Below, in pieces: positions 28,863-38,533 of a stretch of 64,000 bases of DNA. Location: the NCBI GenBank assembly GCA_963708805.1, contig CAVPUA010000003.1:1488001-1552000 (forward strand), in the 5' to 3' direction. Each line of letters begins with the position of its first letter. Within the stretch, counting starts at the first letter, position 1. The notes under the pieces are model-generated. The model did not search any database, was not told the origin of the DNA, and saw nothing but the letters and a program-made list of their open reading frames with translations. The position numbers were made by a program, and so were the translations under genes. The DNA is from CAVPUA01 sp963708805. Lineage in GTDB: Bacteria; Actinomycetota; Actinomycetes; Mycobacteriales; Jatrophihabitantaceae.

Positions 28863-30400
28863 TCAGCTCCTCGCGCGTTCGCGGTCGTAGGCGGTCGCCG
28901 GATCGAAGTCGCGCCGCAGGCTCGGACGGTCGAGCTTGCCGTTGCCCAGGCGGGGCAGCGGCTGGTCCATCGTCACGACGTAGCGCGGCAGCTTCCAGCG
29001 CACGAGCGAGGTCGGCGGCTTGATCGAGCAGGGCCGAGGCGTCGACTCGCCGCGGACGGAGACGACGAGGGCGACCTCCTCGGCCCGGATCGGGTCGGGC
29101 ACGCCGAACACCAGGCACTCGGCGACCTCGGGCAGCGCGGCGAAGACGTTCTCGACCTCCTCGGCGCTGATGTTCTCGCCCGAGCGCTTGATCATGTTCT
29201 TGATGCGGCCCTGGTAGTAGAGCGAGCCGTCCTCGTCGAGCTGGCCGAGGTCGCCCGAGAGCACCCAGCCGTCGGCCAGGCTCTTGGCCGTCTCGACCGG
29301 GTCCTTCAGGTACCCGAGCATGTTGTGCGGGTGGTGCAGGCAGATCTCGCCGCTCGGCCCGGGCGGCAGCGCGGCGCCGAACTCGTCGCGGATCTCGACC
29401 TCGACGCCCACCATCGGCGCGCCGACGAAGCCTTCGCGGTCGCTGCGCTGACACCCGGCTCGCTGCCGGTGCACATCGCGCCGGTCTCGGTCATGCCCCA
29501 CACGAGCGCGAACTCGGCGCCGAACCGTTGACGGAACCGCTCGTTCCACGCGTGGGTGATCACCAGCCGCAGCTGGTTGTCGCCGGCGGCCGGTGCGCCG
29601 TCCTGCGTCTCGAGCAGCAGGTTGAGGTGGGTCGGGAACAGGATGCAGGCGTTGGCGCCGGCCTCGTCGAGCTGATCCCAGAACTGCGACGGGCTGAAGC
29701 GGTCGGCGAGTGTGATCTGCGCGCCGGCCATGATCGTCATCGCCGGAGCGGTGACGATGCCCAGCGCGTGCGACATCGTCAGCGGCAGGAAGTAGTTGTC
29801 GTCGGGGCCGAAGCCGAACCGGTCGTCGAACGCCTCGCCGGCCGAGGCGAACGAGCCGGCCGGCAGCACGACGCCCTTCGGTCGGCCGGTGCTGCCCGAG
29901 GTGTAGAGGATCAGGGCCGGGCGAGCGGTCGTCGTGGCCGGGCAGCTCGGTCCAGGGCAGCGGCTCGGCGTCGCCCAGCGACGTCACGTCGTCGATCACC
30001 GTGCGTGACCGCGGGCAGCTCGTCGAGCCGGGGAAGCACCGTCGTGGCGACCGAGTCGTCGGCGATCGAGGATCGTGCTCTCGCAGTGCTGATCTGATAG
30101 GCCAGCTCGGCGAAGGTGAGGCCGCCCTGCAACGGCACCTCGACCGCGCCGAGCTGCAGCAGCGCGATCATGATGATCATCGTCTCGGGCCGGTTCGAGA
30201 GCCCGACCATCACCCGCGTTCCCGGCCCGACGCCGAGCGCGGCGAGCGCCGCGGCGTAGCGCGCGGCCAGCGCAGTCGATCTCGCCGTACGTCCAGGTCC
30301 GGCCCTCGAAGTGCAGGAACGGCCGGTCGGCCGAGAGCTCGACCCGGCGTCGCCAGGCCTGCCGGCCGGTGGTGACGCCGGCCATGTCGGGTGCGCGCAT
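28863..30400 (-). CDS. Acyl-CoA synthetase (AMP-binding, FadD-like)
   Basis: This AMP-binding enzyme has about 512 residues. The N-terminus is MRAPDMAGVTTGRQAWRRRV; the N-domain reads VMVGLSNRPETMIIMIALLQ. The P-loop is ILYTSGSTGRPKGVVLPAGS, the adenine site LVWGMTETGAMC, and the lid begins GDLGQLDEDGSLYYQGRIKN. The C-terminus PLPRLGNGKLDRPSLRRDF holds the catalytic Lys. Frameshifts near 29030, 29440, 29915, 30005, 30070 and 30270 interrupt it. It is flanked on both sides by SnoaL-like genes in the same leftward operon. Confidence 0.87.
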
Positions 30401-30405
30401 CGGGC

Positions 30406-30926
30406 CTAGGCGAAGAACGCGGCGGACGGGTCGGCCTCGCGGCGCGCCACCGGTCGCGAAGGCGTCCAGGCGGGGCCAGGAGTCACCGGCCAGCGCGTTG
30501 CGGGCGATGTCGATCACGACCTGCCGCTTGGCGATGCGCCATTCGCCGTCGCGCTGCTCGAACACGGTCGAGGTAGCGGCCGGTGACCAGGTCGTGCTCG
30601 CCGCCGGCCTCGGCCAGTCTGCGCGTTGAACGCGATGAAGTAGCTCTCGACGAGGGCGACGTCGCCGTCGACCTCGGCGAAGACGTTGGTGATGTGGTGC
30701 TGCCCGACGCGTGGCGTGCGGTCGAAGCGCTCGCTGATGTAGTGCGGCGAAGTCGGCCGGACCGCCCTTGAAGTTGCCGTGGTCGTCGTAGGCGTCGGGC
30801 CAGTAGGCGCTCTCGAGCAGCGGGTTGTCGCCGCGGTCGACGCCGCGGGCATAGCGGGCCAGCGTCTTGCGGATCGCCAGCTGGGCGGTGATCTCGCTGC
30901 AGGTCGATCGATTCGACGGTGGTCAT
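30406..30926 (-). CDS. SnoaL_4-type (NTF2-fold) protein
   Basis: The protein has about 173 residues, and the deduced reading is MTTVESIDLQ, then LAIRKTLARYARGVDRGDNP, ESAYWPDAYDDHGNFKGGP and VGQHHITNVFAEVDGDVALV. It ends EWRIAKRQVVIDIARNALAG. This matches the SnoaL_4 group, which includes ring-hydroxylase small-subunit-like and dehydratase-like proteins. The Tyr and Asp in YARGVDRGD are the usual conserved positions. Frameshifts occur near 30430, 30565, 30625, 30745 and 30895. Its ATG has GAGGAG upstream. It lies between an alpha/beta hydrolase and a synthetase. Confidence 0.82.
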
Positions 30927-30942
30927 GGCTCTTCTCCTCAGG

Positions 30943-31703
30943 TTAGGCGGACAGCGCTTGGCGGTTGGGCTTCGATGCGGCGTGACGAAGGCGGTCGACG
31001 GCCTCGACGAACATCTGCGGGCGTTCGAGTTGCAGCTGGTGGCCCGAACCGGGAGCGACGAACAGCTGGCTGCGGGCGATCGTGCGGTGCAGGTGGAGCG
31101 CCTCGTCGAGCGAGGCGACCCGGTCGCGGTCGCCGTGGCAGATCAGCGTCGGGCAGGTGATGCGCCGCAGTTGCTCGTCGGTGAACGCGACGTTGTCGGC
31201 CCAGTCGTGGGCCAGCGCGATGCGCAGGCGGCGCCAGTAGTCGGGTCCGTCGCCGACCTCGTGGTGCAGGTCGGTCAGGTCGGCCGGCCACGGCCCGCTG
31301 AGGATCTGCGGCGACCCGGCTGGCGTCGCCGCCGGCGACCGAAGCGCCGATCGTCACCAGGCCGAGCGCCAGATCGGGTCGGGTCGACACCAGCTTGAGC
31401 AGCGTGTTGGCGCCGACGCTGAACCCGACGAGGACCGCGCGCGGCACGCCCATGGCCCGCATCACGTGCACCAGGTCGAGGCCGAAGCGGTCGATGCCCG
31501 AGCTCGGTCGTCGGGGTCGGAGGAGCGGCCGTGGCCGCGCATGTCCATCGTGATGACGCGGAAGCGATCGCGCAGCGGGCCGATCACCGACGGCCCAGTC
31601 GTGCTCGGCCGTCCCGGTGCCGCCGTGGACCATGACCAGGGGAGTGCCGCTGCCGCCGTCCTCGACCCAGATGCGGGCGCCCGGGCACGCGGACGTACGA
31701 CAC
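30943..31703 (-). CDS. Alpha/beta-hydrolase-fold enzyme
   Basis: This hydrolase has about 253 residues. The oxyanion-hole segment is MVHGGTGTAEHDW, then MRGHGRSSDPDD; the nucleophile elbow is VLVGFSVGANTLLKLV (GxSxG), and the catalytic His lies in GSGHQLQLERPQMFVEAVDR. Relatives include MhpC/HsaD-type C-C hydrolases and esterases; no feature decides between them. I chose the GTG at 31703, with GGAGG eight bases upstream, and the TAA at 30943, which gives the typical family ending. Frameshifts lie near 31060, 31320, 31500 and 31680. It is the first gene of the leftward operon and diverges from the FAD oxidoreductase across operator site E. Confidence 0.83.
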
Positions 31704-31733
31704 TCGCTGGCCTCCGAACCGTGCCGATGTTCT

Positions 31734-31761
31734 ACCGAACGCTTGGTGGAATCACTATAGT
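31734..31761. promoter_or_regulatory. Palindromic operator with -10 box (site E), divergent region
   Basis: ACCGAACGCTTGGT (31734-31747) is followed by TATAGT (31756-31761), a strong -10 box for the rightward FAD oxidoreductase. The operator occupies the place of the -35 box. In the other direction it lies about 30 bases ahead of the alpha/beta-hydrolase start, so both divergent operons may respond to the same regulator. Confidence 0.65.
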
Positions 31762-31807
31762 GCGATCAACTCTTGGAGTAAATCCCTCAGACGAAACGAG
31801 ATTCGTG

Positions 31808-33199
31808 GTGGCCAAGTTCGACGTCGTCGTCATCGGTGCCGGCGCAGCAGGACTGAGCGCGGGCGCGCTGCTGGCCAAGGAGGGCAAGAAGGTTCTCGTC
31901 GTCGATCGCGACCAGGACCTCGGCGGCCGGGCGATGCAGGTGCCCGACGAGGGTTTCCGCATCAACATCGGCGGCCACCTCATCGAGGATCCGGGCTCGG
32001 GCCTGACCAAGGTCTTCGAGCACGTGGGCAAGGAACTCGTGCACGGCGAGGTCTCGCGCGAGATGCCGATCTGGAACCACGAGACCAACTCGTGGGGCTC
32101 GATCCGCGACCGCTACGCCGGTGACCGCAGCGAGCTCAACAAGGTGATCAAGGCGCTCGTCGACACCCCGTACGAGGAGCTCGACAAGTGGGACGACCGC
32201 AACCTGCGCGAGTGGATCACCCAGTACACGACCGACGAGGGCGTGATCGACCTCTTCGAGTTCATCTCGGTGCTCGAGTGCCTGACCGACGAGTGGTGGG
32301 ACCACTCGGCCAGCGACAACCTCTACGTCCGCAAGATGCACTTCGAGGAGAAGCGCACCGCGGCCTACTCGTGCTGGCCCGAGGGCGGCTGGGACAAGAT
32401 GTGGGCCGACCTGCGCGACGCGATCGTCGAGAACGGCGGCGAGGTGCGCATGGGCACCTCCATCGACGAGGTGGTGATCGAGAACCGCGTCGTCAAGGGT
32501 GTGCTGATCCCGCGCCAGCCGCGAGTCATCCCCAACGAGATCTTCGAGAGCGAGTTCGTCGAGGCCGACTGCGTGATCTCGACGCTGCCGGTGTGGAGCG
32601 TCCTGAACGTGATCGACGAGAACGTGCTGCCCGACTGGTACGCCGGGCAGATCAAGTACCTGGCGCAGGACAAGTACCGGGTCGCCTGGGTCGGCCTCTA
32701 CCTCGCCACCGAAGAGCCGGTCACGATGATCAACCCGAAGGAGCTCGCGACCTGGCTGCACGACCCGGGCGCGGGACTGCCCGGGTTCATGTTCGACCAG
32801 ACCGCGATGGACCCCGAGTCCTCGCCCGGCGGAACGCACCTGTCGGTCATGGGCGGCGTCATCCCGGGCTCGAAGGGGCGCGACAAGCGCTATCTGAAGG
32901 AGACGTTCGAGAAGTTCGAGGCCGGCGTCAAGCAGATGTGGCCCGGCTTCGAGAACGCGGTCTGGCGGCGTCGGCACCTCGTCTTCGACCCCGCGTTCGG
33001 CGTGATCCAGAAGCCGGGCCTGGTCGGCATCTACCGCCCGCACTGGCGCGCGCCGAACGTCGAGGGCCTGTGGTTCGCCAGCGAGACGTTCCGCAGCCGC
33101 GGCGTGGGCACCGACCGCGCCGCCCGGGCCGCGCTGACCGTGGTCGAGGACTACCTCGGCCGCCGGCTGTCGACCTTCGGCGACGGCTGGCGCTACTAG
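31808..33199 (+). CDS. FAD-dependent oxidoreductase (phytoene-desaturase/amine-oxidase family)
   Basis: This intact protein has about 463 residues. The N-terminal dinucleotide motif is VVIGAGAAGLSAGALLAKEG, then VVDRDQDLGGRAMQV. The C-terminal FAD-contacting segment is ASETFRSRGVGTDRAARAAL, the typical ending of the phytoene desaturase/flavin amine oxidase superfamily. The middle contains many acidic and aromatic residues (DLFEFISVLECLTDEWWDHS) and no membrane segment. It would dehydrogenate or isomerise a hydrophobic substrate. Two GTG codons, at 31805 and 31808, could start it; the second matches the start of the conserved part. It is transcribed alone from site E. Confidence 0.9.
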   Translation: MAKFDVVVIGAGAAGLSAGALLAKEGKKVLVVDRDQDLGGRAMQVPDEGFRINIGGHLIEDPGSGLTKVFEHVGKELVHGEVSREMPIWNHETNSWGSIRDRYAGDRSELNKVIKALVDTPYEELDKWDDRNLREWITQYTTDEGVIDLFEFISVLECLTDEWWDHSASDNLYVRKMHFEEKRTAAYSCWPEGGWDKMWADLRDAIVENGGEVRMGTSIDEVVIENRVVKGVLIPRQPRVIPNEIFESEFVEADCVISTLPVWSVLNVIDENVLPDWYAGQIKYLAQDKYRVAWVGLYLATEEPVTMINPKELATWLHDPGAGLPGFMFDQTAMDPESSPGGTHLSVMGGVIPGSKGRDKRYLKETFEKFEAGVKQMWPGFENAVWRRRHLVFDPAFGVIQKPGLVGIYRPHWRAPNVEGLWFASETFRSRGVGTDRAARAALTVVEDYLGRRLSTFGDGWRY

Positions 33200-33209
33200 C
33201 TACGGTCCG

Positions 33210-33246
33210 CGGTCGATTTCCCCGGACCCATGGGCGAGATCGACCG
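33210..33246. terminator. Hairpin between convergent genes
   Basis: CGGTCGAT (33210-33217) pairs perfectly with ATCGACCG (33239-33246), with a 21-base loop that can pair further through its CCC and GGG runs. It lies in the 53-base gap between the stop codons of the FAD oxidoreductase and the APH-DUF6285 gene, and would serve both directions. Confidence 0.5.
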
Positions 33247-33252
33247 CCGACG

Positions 33253-34678
33253 TCAGCGAGTGAAGCCGGGGCCGGCCTGGACGTCGCGCCCGTAGAGCCG
33301 CGTCACGGCCTCGAGCGACGCCGCCCGCAGGAGCAGATCGGCGAGCAGCGTGTGACGGACGTCGGCCCGATGGTCGGCGAACGCCGGGTCGGACTCGACC
33401 CGCACGGCGGCGGCTTCGAGGTCGTCCGCGCCGCGCGGGCTCTCCGGCGCGACGACGCCGGCCGCTTCGAGCCGGTCGAACAGGGCGTCGAGCCGCTCCT
33501 GGAGCAGGGCGCGCCGGTCCGGTTCCTCGCGCCCGCGCTGGGCGGTCGCCCGCAGCAGCCCGACCGCGGTCTTGAGGCCGCGTTGCAGATGCGCCGACTC
33601 GGTCGCCGGCAGCACGTCGTCGGTGATGAAGCGGGCGATGCCCTCCAGCGTCTCGGTCGGATCCGGTCGCAGGCGCAGCTCGTCCGGTCCCGAGTCGATC
33701 GGCGAGGAGTCTCGTCCTCGACCGCGGGCCAGCCGCGCGTAGTCGGCGGCCCGGCGCAGGTTGGCCGTCGGCAGGGTCAGCCCGAGCCCGGCCAGGTTGA
33801 GGGCGTTGGTCTCGGCCCGGACGAACGAGTCGATGCCGGCCAGTTGCATGATCGTGCGGCTGACGCAGCCCAGCACCGCGAAGTAGGCGACGAGGTCGCG
33901 GTCGACGGCGCGTCCGCTCACCTCTTCGTAGCCGGCGATCACCTCGTCCTGCGGGTAACGCCCGAGGCAGGCCCAGACGGCCGCGCCCAGATCTTCCATC
34001 GGATGGCCGGTGTGGCTGAGCTCCCAGTCGAGCAACGCCGAGACCTGACCGTCCTCGACGAGGATGTTGTGCGGGCCGGCGTCCCCCCACAGCAGCAGCG
34101 GCTCGCGTGTCGGCTGGCGGCAGGTTCGCCTCGAGCCAGGCGAGCAGAGCGCCGATGATCGGCACGGCAGTGACTCGACGATCAAGGTAACGGTCTCGCC
34201 AACGGTTGATCTCGGCGAGCGTGGTCGCGCGGACATCGTGCTCGTCGGTCGCTGTGATCGCCGCCGCGTGCAGTTGGGCGACCCGCCGGCCGAGGTCGTG
34301 CGCGATCGCGGCCGCCTCGTCCGCCGACTTGGGCGACGGGGGACGACCCGGCAGCCGGTCCATGACGAAGAACGGACGACCGAGCGACGACGGCTCGCCC
34401 TCGAACCAGTGGGCTCGCGGCGTGGGCAGTCCGTGTCCCTCGACGGCCCGCAGGGTCGCGAACTCGTGCTCGCGATCGGTGTCGTCGAGCACGCCGGCGA
34501 CGGCGCTGCGCCGCAGCACGAACGACCGGGCCGAGCCGTCGGCCGTGGTCGCGTCCACCAGCCAGGTCTCCTGCCCGTTGCCGACCGCGGCCCGAACGAC
34601 CTTCTGGCAGTGCAGGGCCGGATCGAGGTGCTCGGCCAGCAGCTTGGTGACGATCTCGGCGTCGATCTGCTCGGTCAC
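33253..34678 (-). CDS. APH-like kinase fused to a DUF6285-like C-terminal domain
   Basis: This protein has about 474 residues. Residues 1-300 form a phosphotransferase domain with RPFFVMDRLPGRPPSP, LWGDAGPHNILVEDG in place of HGDxxxxN, and ALLDWELSHTGHPMEDLGAA. The catalytic-loop His is replaced by Trp (WGD), which occurs in some members. Residues about 360-474, from ETLEGIARFITDDVLPATES to LFDRLEAAGVV, resemble DUF6285. The two parts are normally adjacent genes. A frameshift near 34115 interrupts the kinase domain. The GTG overlaps the IpdB-like stop by 4 bases (GTGA), so it is coupled to the CoA-transferase-like pair. Confidence 0.82.
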
Positions 34679-35496
34679 GCCGTGATCGCCTCCAGGCGCG
34701 CCCGCGCCTCGACCCGGGTGGCCGGAACCTCCATGCCACGTACGCCGTGCGGGTCGATGACGCGGTTGAGCAACTCGATCGCCTCGGCCGGGGGCGGATC
34801 CTCGTCGAGGACGTCGTCGGGACCTCCAGCGGGAACGAGGTGCGGGCGATCACGTCGTCGAGCGAGGCGCCCGGCGCGAGCGACGCCACGCTCGACCGTC
34901 GCGCTGGTCGGGTGGAAGCGCAGCACCGCGAGGTCGGTGATGACCGTCGTCAGCCCGGCGCCGGTCAGTCCGGCGGCGGCGCGCTGGTCGAGATCGGCCG
35001 ACCCGAGGCCGGTGACGAAGTCGACCTCGTCGACCAGGAACCGCTTGGAGTGGGCGGCCCGATAGCCGACCAGCCGCCCGACCAGGCAGGAGACGTCGGG
35101 CAGGGCGAGCGGTCCCGGCAGCCGCATCATCGTGCCGTCGGGACGCGGGACCTCGCTGGCGTTCAGCCGGCCCCGCCGATCGATCTGCGCGGGCGCCACG
35201 AACTGCAGCGTCACCCCTCCGCGTCCGATGAGGTCGAGGACGTCGGCCTGCCCGAACGATCCGGTCGACATGCGGGCGACGAAATCGGCCTCGATCATCG
35301 GCCTTGCGATGTCGTGCGATCTGACCGGCTGAACCGACGCCGCAACCAGCACGGTCAGGTCGGGAACCAGCAGTTCACGCGCGAGCATGCCGGCGGCGGC
35401 GGCCACGGGCGTCCCGACCCCGACGATGAGCACGTCGTCATTGCGGCACTCGTTGGCCAGCCGCCACACCATGCGGTCTGCGATCTCCAAGCTCAT
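34675..35496 (-). CDS. IpdB-like CoA-transferase-superfamily beta subunit, pair 1
   Basis: This subunit has about 273 residues and is recognisable as an IpdB-type member of the class I CoA-transferase superfamily. It reads MSLEIADRMVWRLANECRND, VLIVGVGTPVAAAAGMLARE, then VDFVTGLGSADLDQ and TDLAVLRFHPTSATVE, and ends ELLNRVIDPHGVRGMEV. In Mycobacterium tuberculosis IpdAB opens the last steroid ring as a CoA ester. Two compensating frameshifts near 34830 and 34900 hide SLAPGASLDDVIARTSFPLE. The start ATG overlaps the alpha-subunit stop (ATGA) once a one-base insertion is allowed for. Confidence 0.82.
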   Translation of the reverse strand: MSLEIADRMVWRLANECRNDDVLIVGVGTPVAAAAGMLARELLVPDLTVLVAASVQPVRSHDIARPMIEADFVARMSTGSFGQADVLDLIGRGGVTLQFVAPAQIDRRGRLNASEVPRPDGTMMRLPGPLALPDVSCLVGRLVGYRAAHSKRFLVDEVDFVTGLGSADLDQRAAAGLTGAGLTTVITDLAVLRFHPTSATVERGVARAGRLARRRDRPHLVPAGGPDDVLDEDPPPAEAIELLNRVIDPHGVRGMEVPATRVEARARLEAITA

Positions 35497-36309
35497 TGCT
35501 TCACCAGTTCGTCCATGGCCTGCGGCGGCCTGCGCGGGATCCTTGCCGGCGATGTCCAGGTACTGGGTCAGCGCATTGACCGCCGGGCCGTACCGGCCGG
35601 GCAGCGCGGTCGGTCGCGCGCCGTCGGGCATCAGCACGACGGCGTCGATCTCGAAGCCGAACAGCAGCGTGCGCCGGTTGGCGGCCAGGGTCTCATCCGA
35701 CTCGACGATGCGTTCGACGGTGACGATGACCGTCTTTGCGGCCCGGGCGAGGTTGGCGTCCATGTCGAACAGGAAGTCGGCCTGTTCGGGCCCGAGGATG
35801 TTGCCTTCGCGATCGGCGGCATCGGCGTGCAGGACGGTGACCTCGGGCCGGATGGCGGGTGCCGCGAGCAGCTGTTCGCCGGTGTACGGACAGCTGATCG
35901 TCTTGATTCCGAGATCGGCGGTGACCTGCGAGCCGGTGCCTGCTCGGGTCGGCAGGAACGGCAGCCCGGCCAGGGCGGCGCGCAGGCCCGACGCGAACAT
36001 CACCTCGTTGTAGTCGACCCGTCGGATCGTGCCGGCATCGGTGGCCGCGTTCACCGCCGGCGCGAACCCCAGCTGCTCGAACCCCACGTAGCCGCAGTGC
36101 AATTCGCTCACGCAGCCGTAAGCGGCCAGCAGTTCGGCGTCGAGCGAGGAGAGGAAGCTCAGCACGCGCAGCTCGCGGCGCCCGGCTGCCGCCAGCGCGG
36201 ACAGGAACGCAACTGGTTTGCGCTTGAGCAGAGCGCCGCCGACACCCAGAAGCGCGCCGCTGGGAACGAGGGCGAGCGCGTCATCGAGGGAGGTGACCCG
36301 GTTCGTCAT
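35493..36309 (-). CDS. IpdA-like CoA-transferase-superfamily alpha subunit, pair 1
   Basis: This subunit has about 271 residues. RKPVAFLSALAAAGRRELRV and LPFLPTRAGTGSQV match the IpdA pattern, and VTVLHADAADREGNILGPEQ follows. The given sequence fuses it in frame to the beta subunit, but removing one base near 35530 turns the junction into AQAMDELVKQ and a stop that overlaps the beta ATG as ATGA, the usual arrangement, so I treat the fusion as an indel artefact. It starts at 36309, the leftmost gene of a divergent pair with the enoyl-CoA hydratase, next to operator site F. Confidence 0.83.
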
Positions 36310-36320
36310 CGCACCATCCG

Positions 36321-36350
36321 TTCAAACAATCGTATGGTAGAAAGTTATAC
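36321..36350 (+). promoter_or_regulatory. Promoter with degenerate palindromic operator (site F)
   Basis: TTCAAA (36321-36326), an 18-base spacer and TTATAC (36345-36350) form a promoter toward the enoyl-CoA hydratase. The 14-mer AACAATCGTATGGT (36325-36338) lies in the spacer and differs from the consensus at two places. It is only 12 bases from the leftward start at 36309, so it could also serve the IpdAB-like operon. Confidence 0.5.
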
Positions 36351-36384
36351 CGCTCACGAGCCGGAAAGCAATGAAGGGACGAGC

Positions 36385-37158
36385 GTGAACAACGACGTTC
36401 TCGATGACATCCTCAGCGTCGCCAAGGGCGACGACGGCGTCGCCGTGATCACCATGAACCGCCCCGACAAGCTCAATGCAATGGGCGTCGAGTTCTTCAC
36501 GCGGCTCCCGATCGTGCTCAAGGAACTCGACGCCGATCGCGACCTCGGCTGTGTCGTGCTGACCGGCGCCGGGCGCGCGTTCTCGGCCGGGGGTGACATC
36601 GAGTCGTTCTCGCGGCTGACCGATCACCACGCCTATCGTCAGCACCTCAAGCTGGTCTTCGACGCCTTCCACTCGGTCGAGGTCTGCCGGTTGCCGGTGA
36701 TCGGCGCGGTGAACGGGATCGCCTACGGCGGCGGTACCGAGCTGACTCTCGCCTGCGACTACGTCTTCGCGTCCGACCAGGCGAAGTTCGGCTTTCGTGA
36801 GGCCACGGTGGGGTTGACGCCGGGTTGGGGAGTGATCCGCGGGCCCGAGGTGATCGGCCGGTCGTGGACGCGCCGGCTGGCCCTGGGCGGCGAGATCATC
36901 GACGCCCATCAGGCGCTGGACATCGGACTCGTCCAGACGGTCGTGTCGGGCGAGAAGCTGCTCGAAGAGGCCCACGCGCTGGCCGCGCGCATCGCCGGAC
37001 ATCCGCGGATCGCGACGGCGGTGGGCAAGCAGCTCATCAATCGGGGCACGACGACCGGATTCAGCGAGTCCGTCGAAGCGACCGCGCTTCTGTTCACCAC
37101 CGACGACCACAAGAAGGCGGTGGCCGCCTTCCTCGCCGGGCAACGGGCGAAGGCGTGA
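36385..37158 (+). CDS. Enoyl-CoA hydratase/isomerase (crotonase family)
   Basis: This intact 257-residue crotonase begins at a GTG with AAGGGA upstream. The segment VITMNRPDKLNAM, the oxyanion loop GRAFSAGGDIESF and NGIAYGGGTELTLACDYVFA are present. At the first catalytic position ELTLACD has Glu, and at the second ATVGLTPGWGVIRGP has Thr-Pro instead of the usual Glu, so it may be an isomerase, hydrolase or non-hydratase crotonase. It is transcribed alone between sites F and G. Confidence 0.9.
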   Translation: MNNDVLDDILSVAKGDDGVAVITMNRPDKLNAMGVEFFTRLPIVLKELDADRDLGCVVLTGAGRAFSAGGDIESFSRLTDHHAYRQHLKLVFDAFHSVEVCRLPVIGAVNGIAYGGGTELTLACDYVFASDQAKFGFREATVGLTPGWGVIRGPEVIGRSWTRRLALGGEIIDAHQALDIGLVQTVVSGEKLLEEAHALAARIAGHPRIATAVGKQLINRGTTTGFSESVEATALLFTTDDHKKAVAAFLAGQRAKA

Positions 37159-37185
37159 GGCGACTGCGACGGACCAACTCTTTCC

Positions 37186-37199
37186 ACCAAACGCTCGGT
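37186..37199. promoter_or_regulatory. Palindromic operator candidate (site G)
   Basis: ACCAAACGCTCGGT lies 45 bases before the GTG of the first PaaK-like gene, followed by TAGCAT at 37205-37210 as a possible -10 box. The 20 bases around it, TTCCACCAAACGCTCGGTTG, are the exact reverse complement of the corresponding bases at site C, which supports a specific protein-binding site. Confidence 0.65.
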
Positions 37200-37243
37200 T
37201 GATTTAGCATGCACCCTGAACACCCGTCGGGCAGGAGTGGCAC

Positions 37244-38533
37244 GTGACGCGAACCGAGACCTGGAAAGGCGACATCGAGTTCGCCGACCCCAGGGAGCGC
37301 GACGCGCTGCTGTTCGCCCGATTGCACGATCAACTCGGGCGGCTGGCCGGCTCTTCGGCGTCCGTCCGGTTGCGGCTGGACGCCGCCGGCGTCAAGGCTG
37401 CCGACGTCACGAGCCGGGCGGTACTGCGCGACGTCGCGCCGATCACCAAGGCCGAGATCATCGCCGACCAGGCCGCGTACCCGCCGTACGGCTCGTTGCT
37501 CGGCTGCGATCCCGACGACCTCGTCCGGCTGTACGTGGGCCCGGGTCCGCAGGTCACGTTCTTCACGCCCGAGGACCTCCGGGCCACCGTGGCCCACGGC
37601 AGTTGGGCGTTCTTCACCAACGGCTTCCGCAAGAGCGACGTCGTCGACGTCACGATCATGTACCACTGGGTGATCGCCGGAACGCTGATGGACGACGCCT
37701 ACCGCGCGATCGGCTGCGCGGTGCTGCCCGGTGGCATCGGCATGGGGGCCGAACACCTGGCCAGCCTGAAACTGCTGAACGCCACCGGGTTGTTCGCGTT
37801 CCCGACGTTTCTCGAAGAGCTGGCCGGCAAGGCCGAACAGGCCGGCGTCGTGCCGACCCGCGACCTGCCCCATCTGCGGCTGGCCACGATCGCCGGCGAG
37901 ATGCGCAGCCCCGACCTGCAGCAGCGCATGGAGCAGTTCTGGGGCCTGCGGGTCCGCGAGATCTACGGTGGGGCCGAGATGCCGTTCATTGCCGCGCAGT
38001 GCGGTGAGGGCGACGGCATGCACCTGAATCCGGACTTCCTGATCGAAGTCCTCGACGCCACCACGTACGAGCCGGTCGCTGCGGGTGAGCCGGGCGTCAT
38101 CGTCGCGACCGAGACCGAACGGACCGCGTACCCGATGCTGCGGTACTGGACGGGCGACATCACCGAGGGGCTCGACGACACGCCGTGCGCCTGCGGTCGT
38201 ACGACCCCGCGCATGGGCCGCATCCTCGGACGGGTCGGCGACATCGCGCGCGTCAAGGGCTTGTTCGTGGTTCCCGCGCAGGTACGACGCGCACTGGATG
38301 CGGTACCTGGGCTCGGGACGTTCCAGTTGGTCGTCGACCGGCCCGGCACGCAGGACACGCTGACCGTCCGCATCGAGCACGACGGACCGCCCGGGAACCG
38401 GCCGCAATTGGCCGAACAGGCCAGGCAGGCCGTCAAGGACGCGACCCGGCTGACTGCCGAAATCGAACTGATCGATCCGACCACGCTCGGCGCCGACGCG
38501 CCGGTCGTGGTCGACAACCGGAACGTGAGCTGA
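37244..38533 (+). CDS. PaaK-like AMP-binding protein with degenerate P-loop
   Basis: This intact 429-residue protein is shaped like phenylacetate-CoA ligase. Late motifs are intact: VREIYGGAEMPF for the adenine site, LRYWTGDITEGL, and CACGRTTPRMGRILGRVGD. The phosphate-binding SSGTTGxP motif, expected after DDLVRL, is replaced by YVGPGPQVTFFTPEDL, so ATP-dependent adenylation is doubtful. It may be a catalytically altered partner of the intact ligase encoded next, or use pre-activated substrate. AGGAG lies seven bases before the GTG. The stop overlaps the next ATG (ATGA), consistent with equal amounts of both proteins. Confidence 0.85.
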   Translation: MTRTETWKGDIEFADPRERDALLFARLHDQLGRLAGSSASVRLRLDAAGVKAADVTSRAVLRDVAPITKAEIIADQAAYPPYGSLLGCDPDDLVRLYVGPGPQVTFFTPEDLRATVAHGSWAFFTNGFRKSDVVDVTIMYHWVIAGTLMDDAYRAIGCAVLPGGIGMGAEHLASLKLLNATGLFAFPTFLEELAGKAEQAGVVPTRDLPHLRLATIAGEMRSPDLQQRMEQFWGLRVREIYGGAEMPFIAAQCGEGDGMHLNPDFLIEVLDATTYEPVAAGEPGVIVATETERTAYPMLRYWTGDITEGLDDTPCACGRTTPRMGRILGRVGDIARVKGLFVVPAQVRRALDAVPGLGTFQLVVDRPGTQDTLTVRIEHDGPPGNRPQLAEQARQAVKDATRLTAEIELIDPTTLGADAPVVVDNRNVS

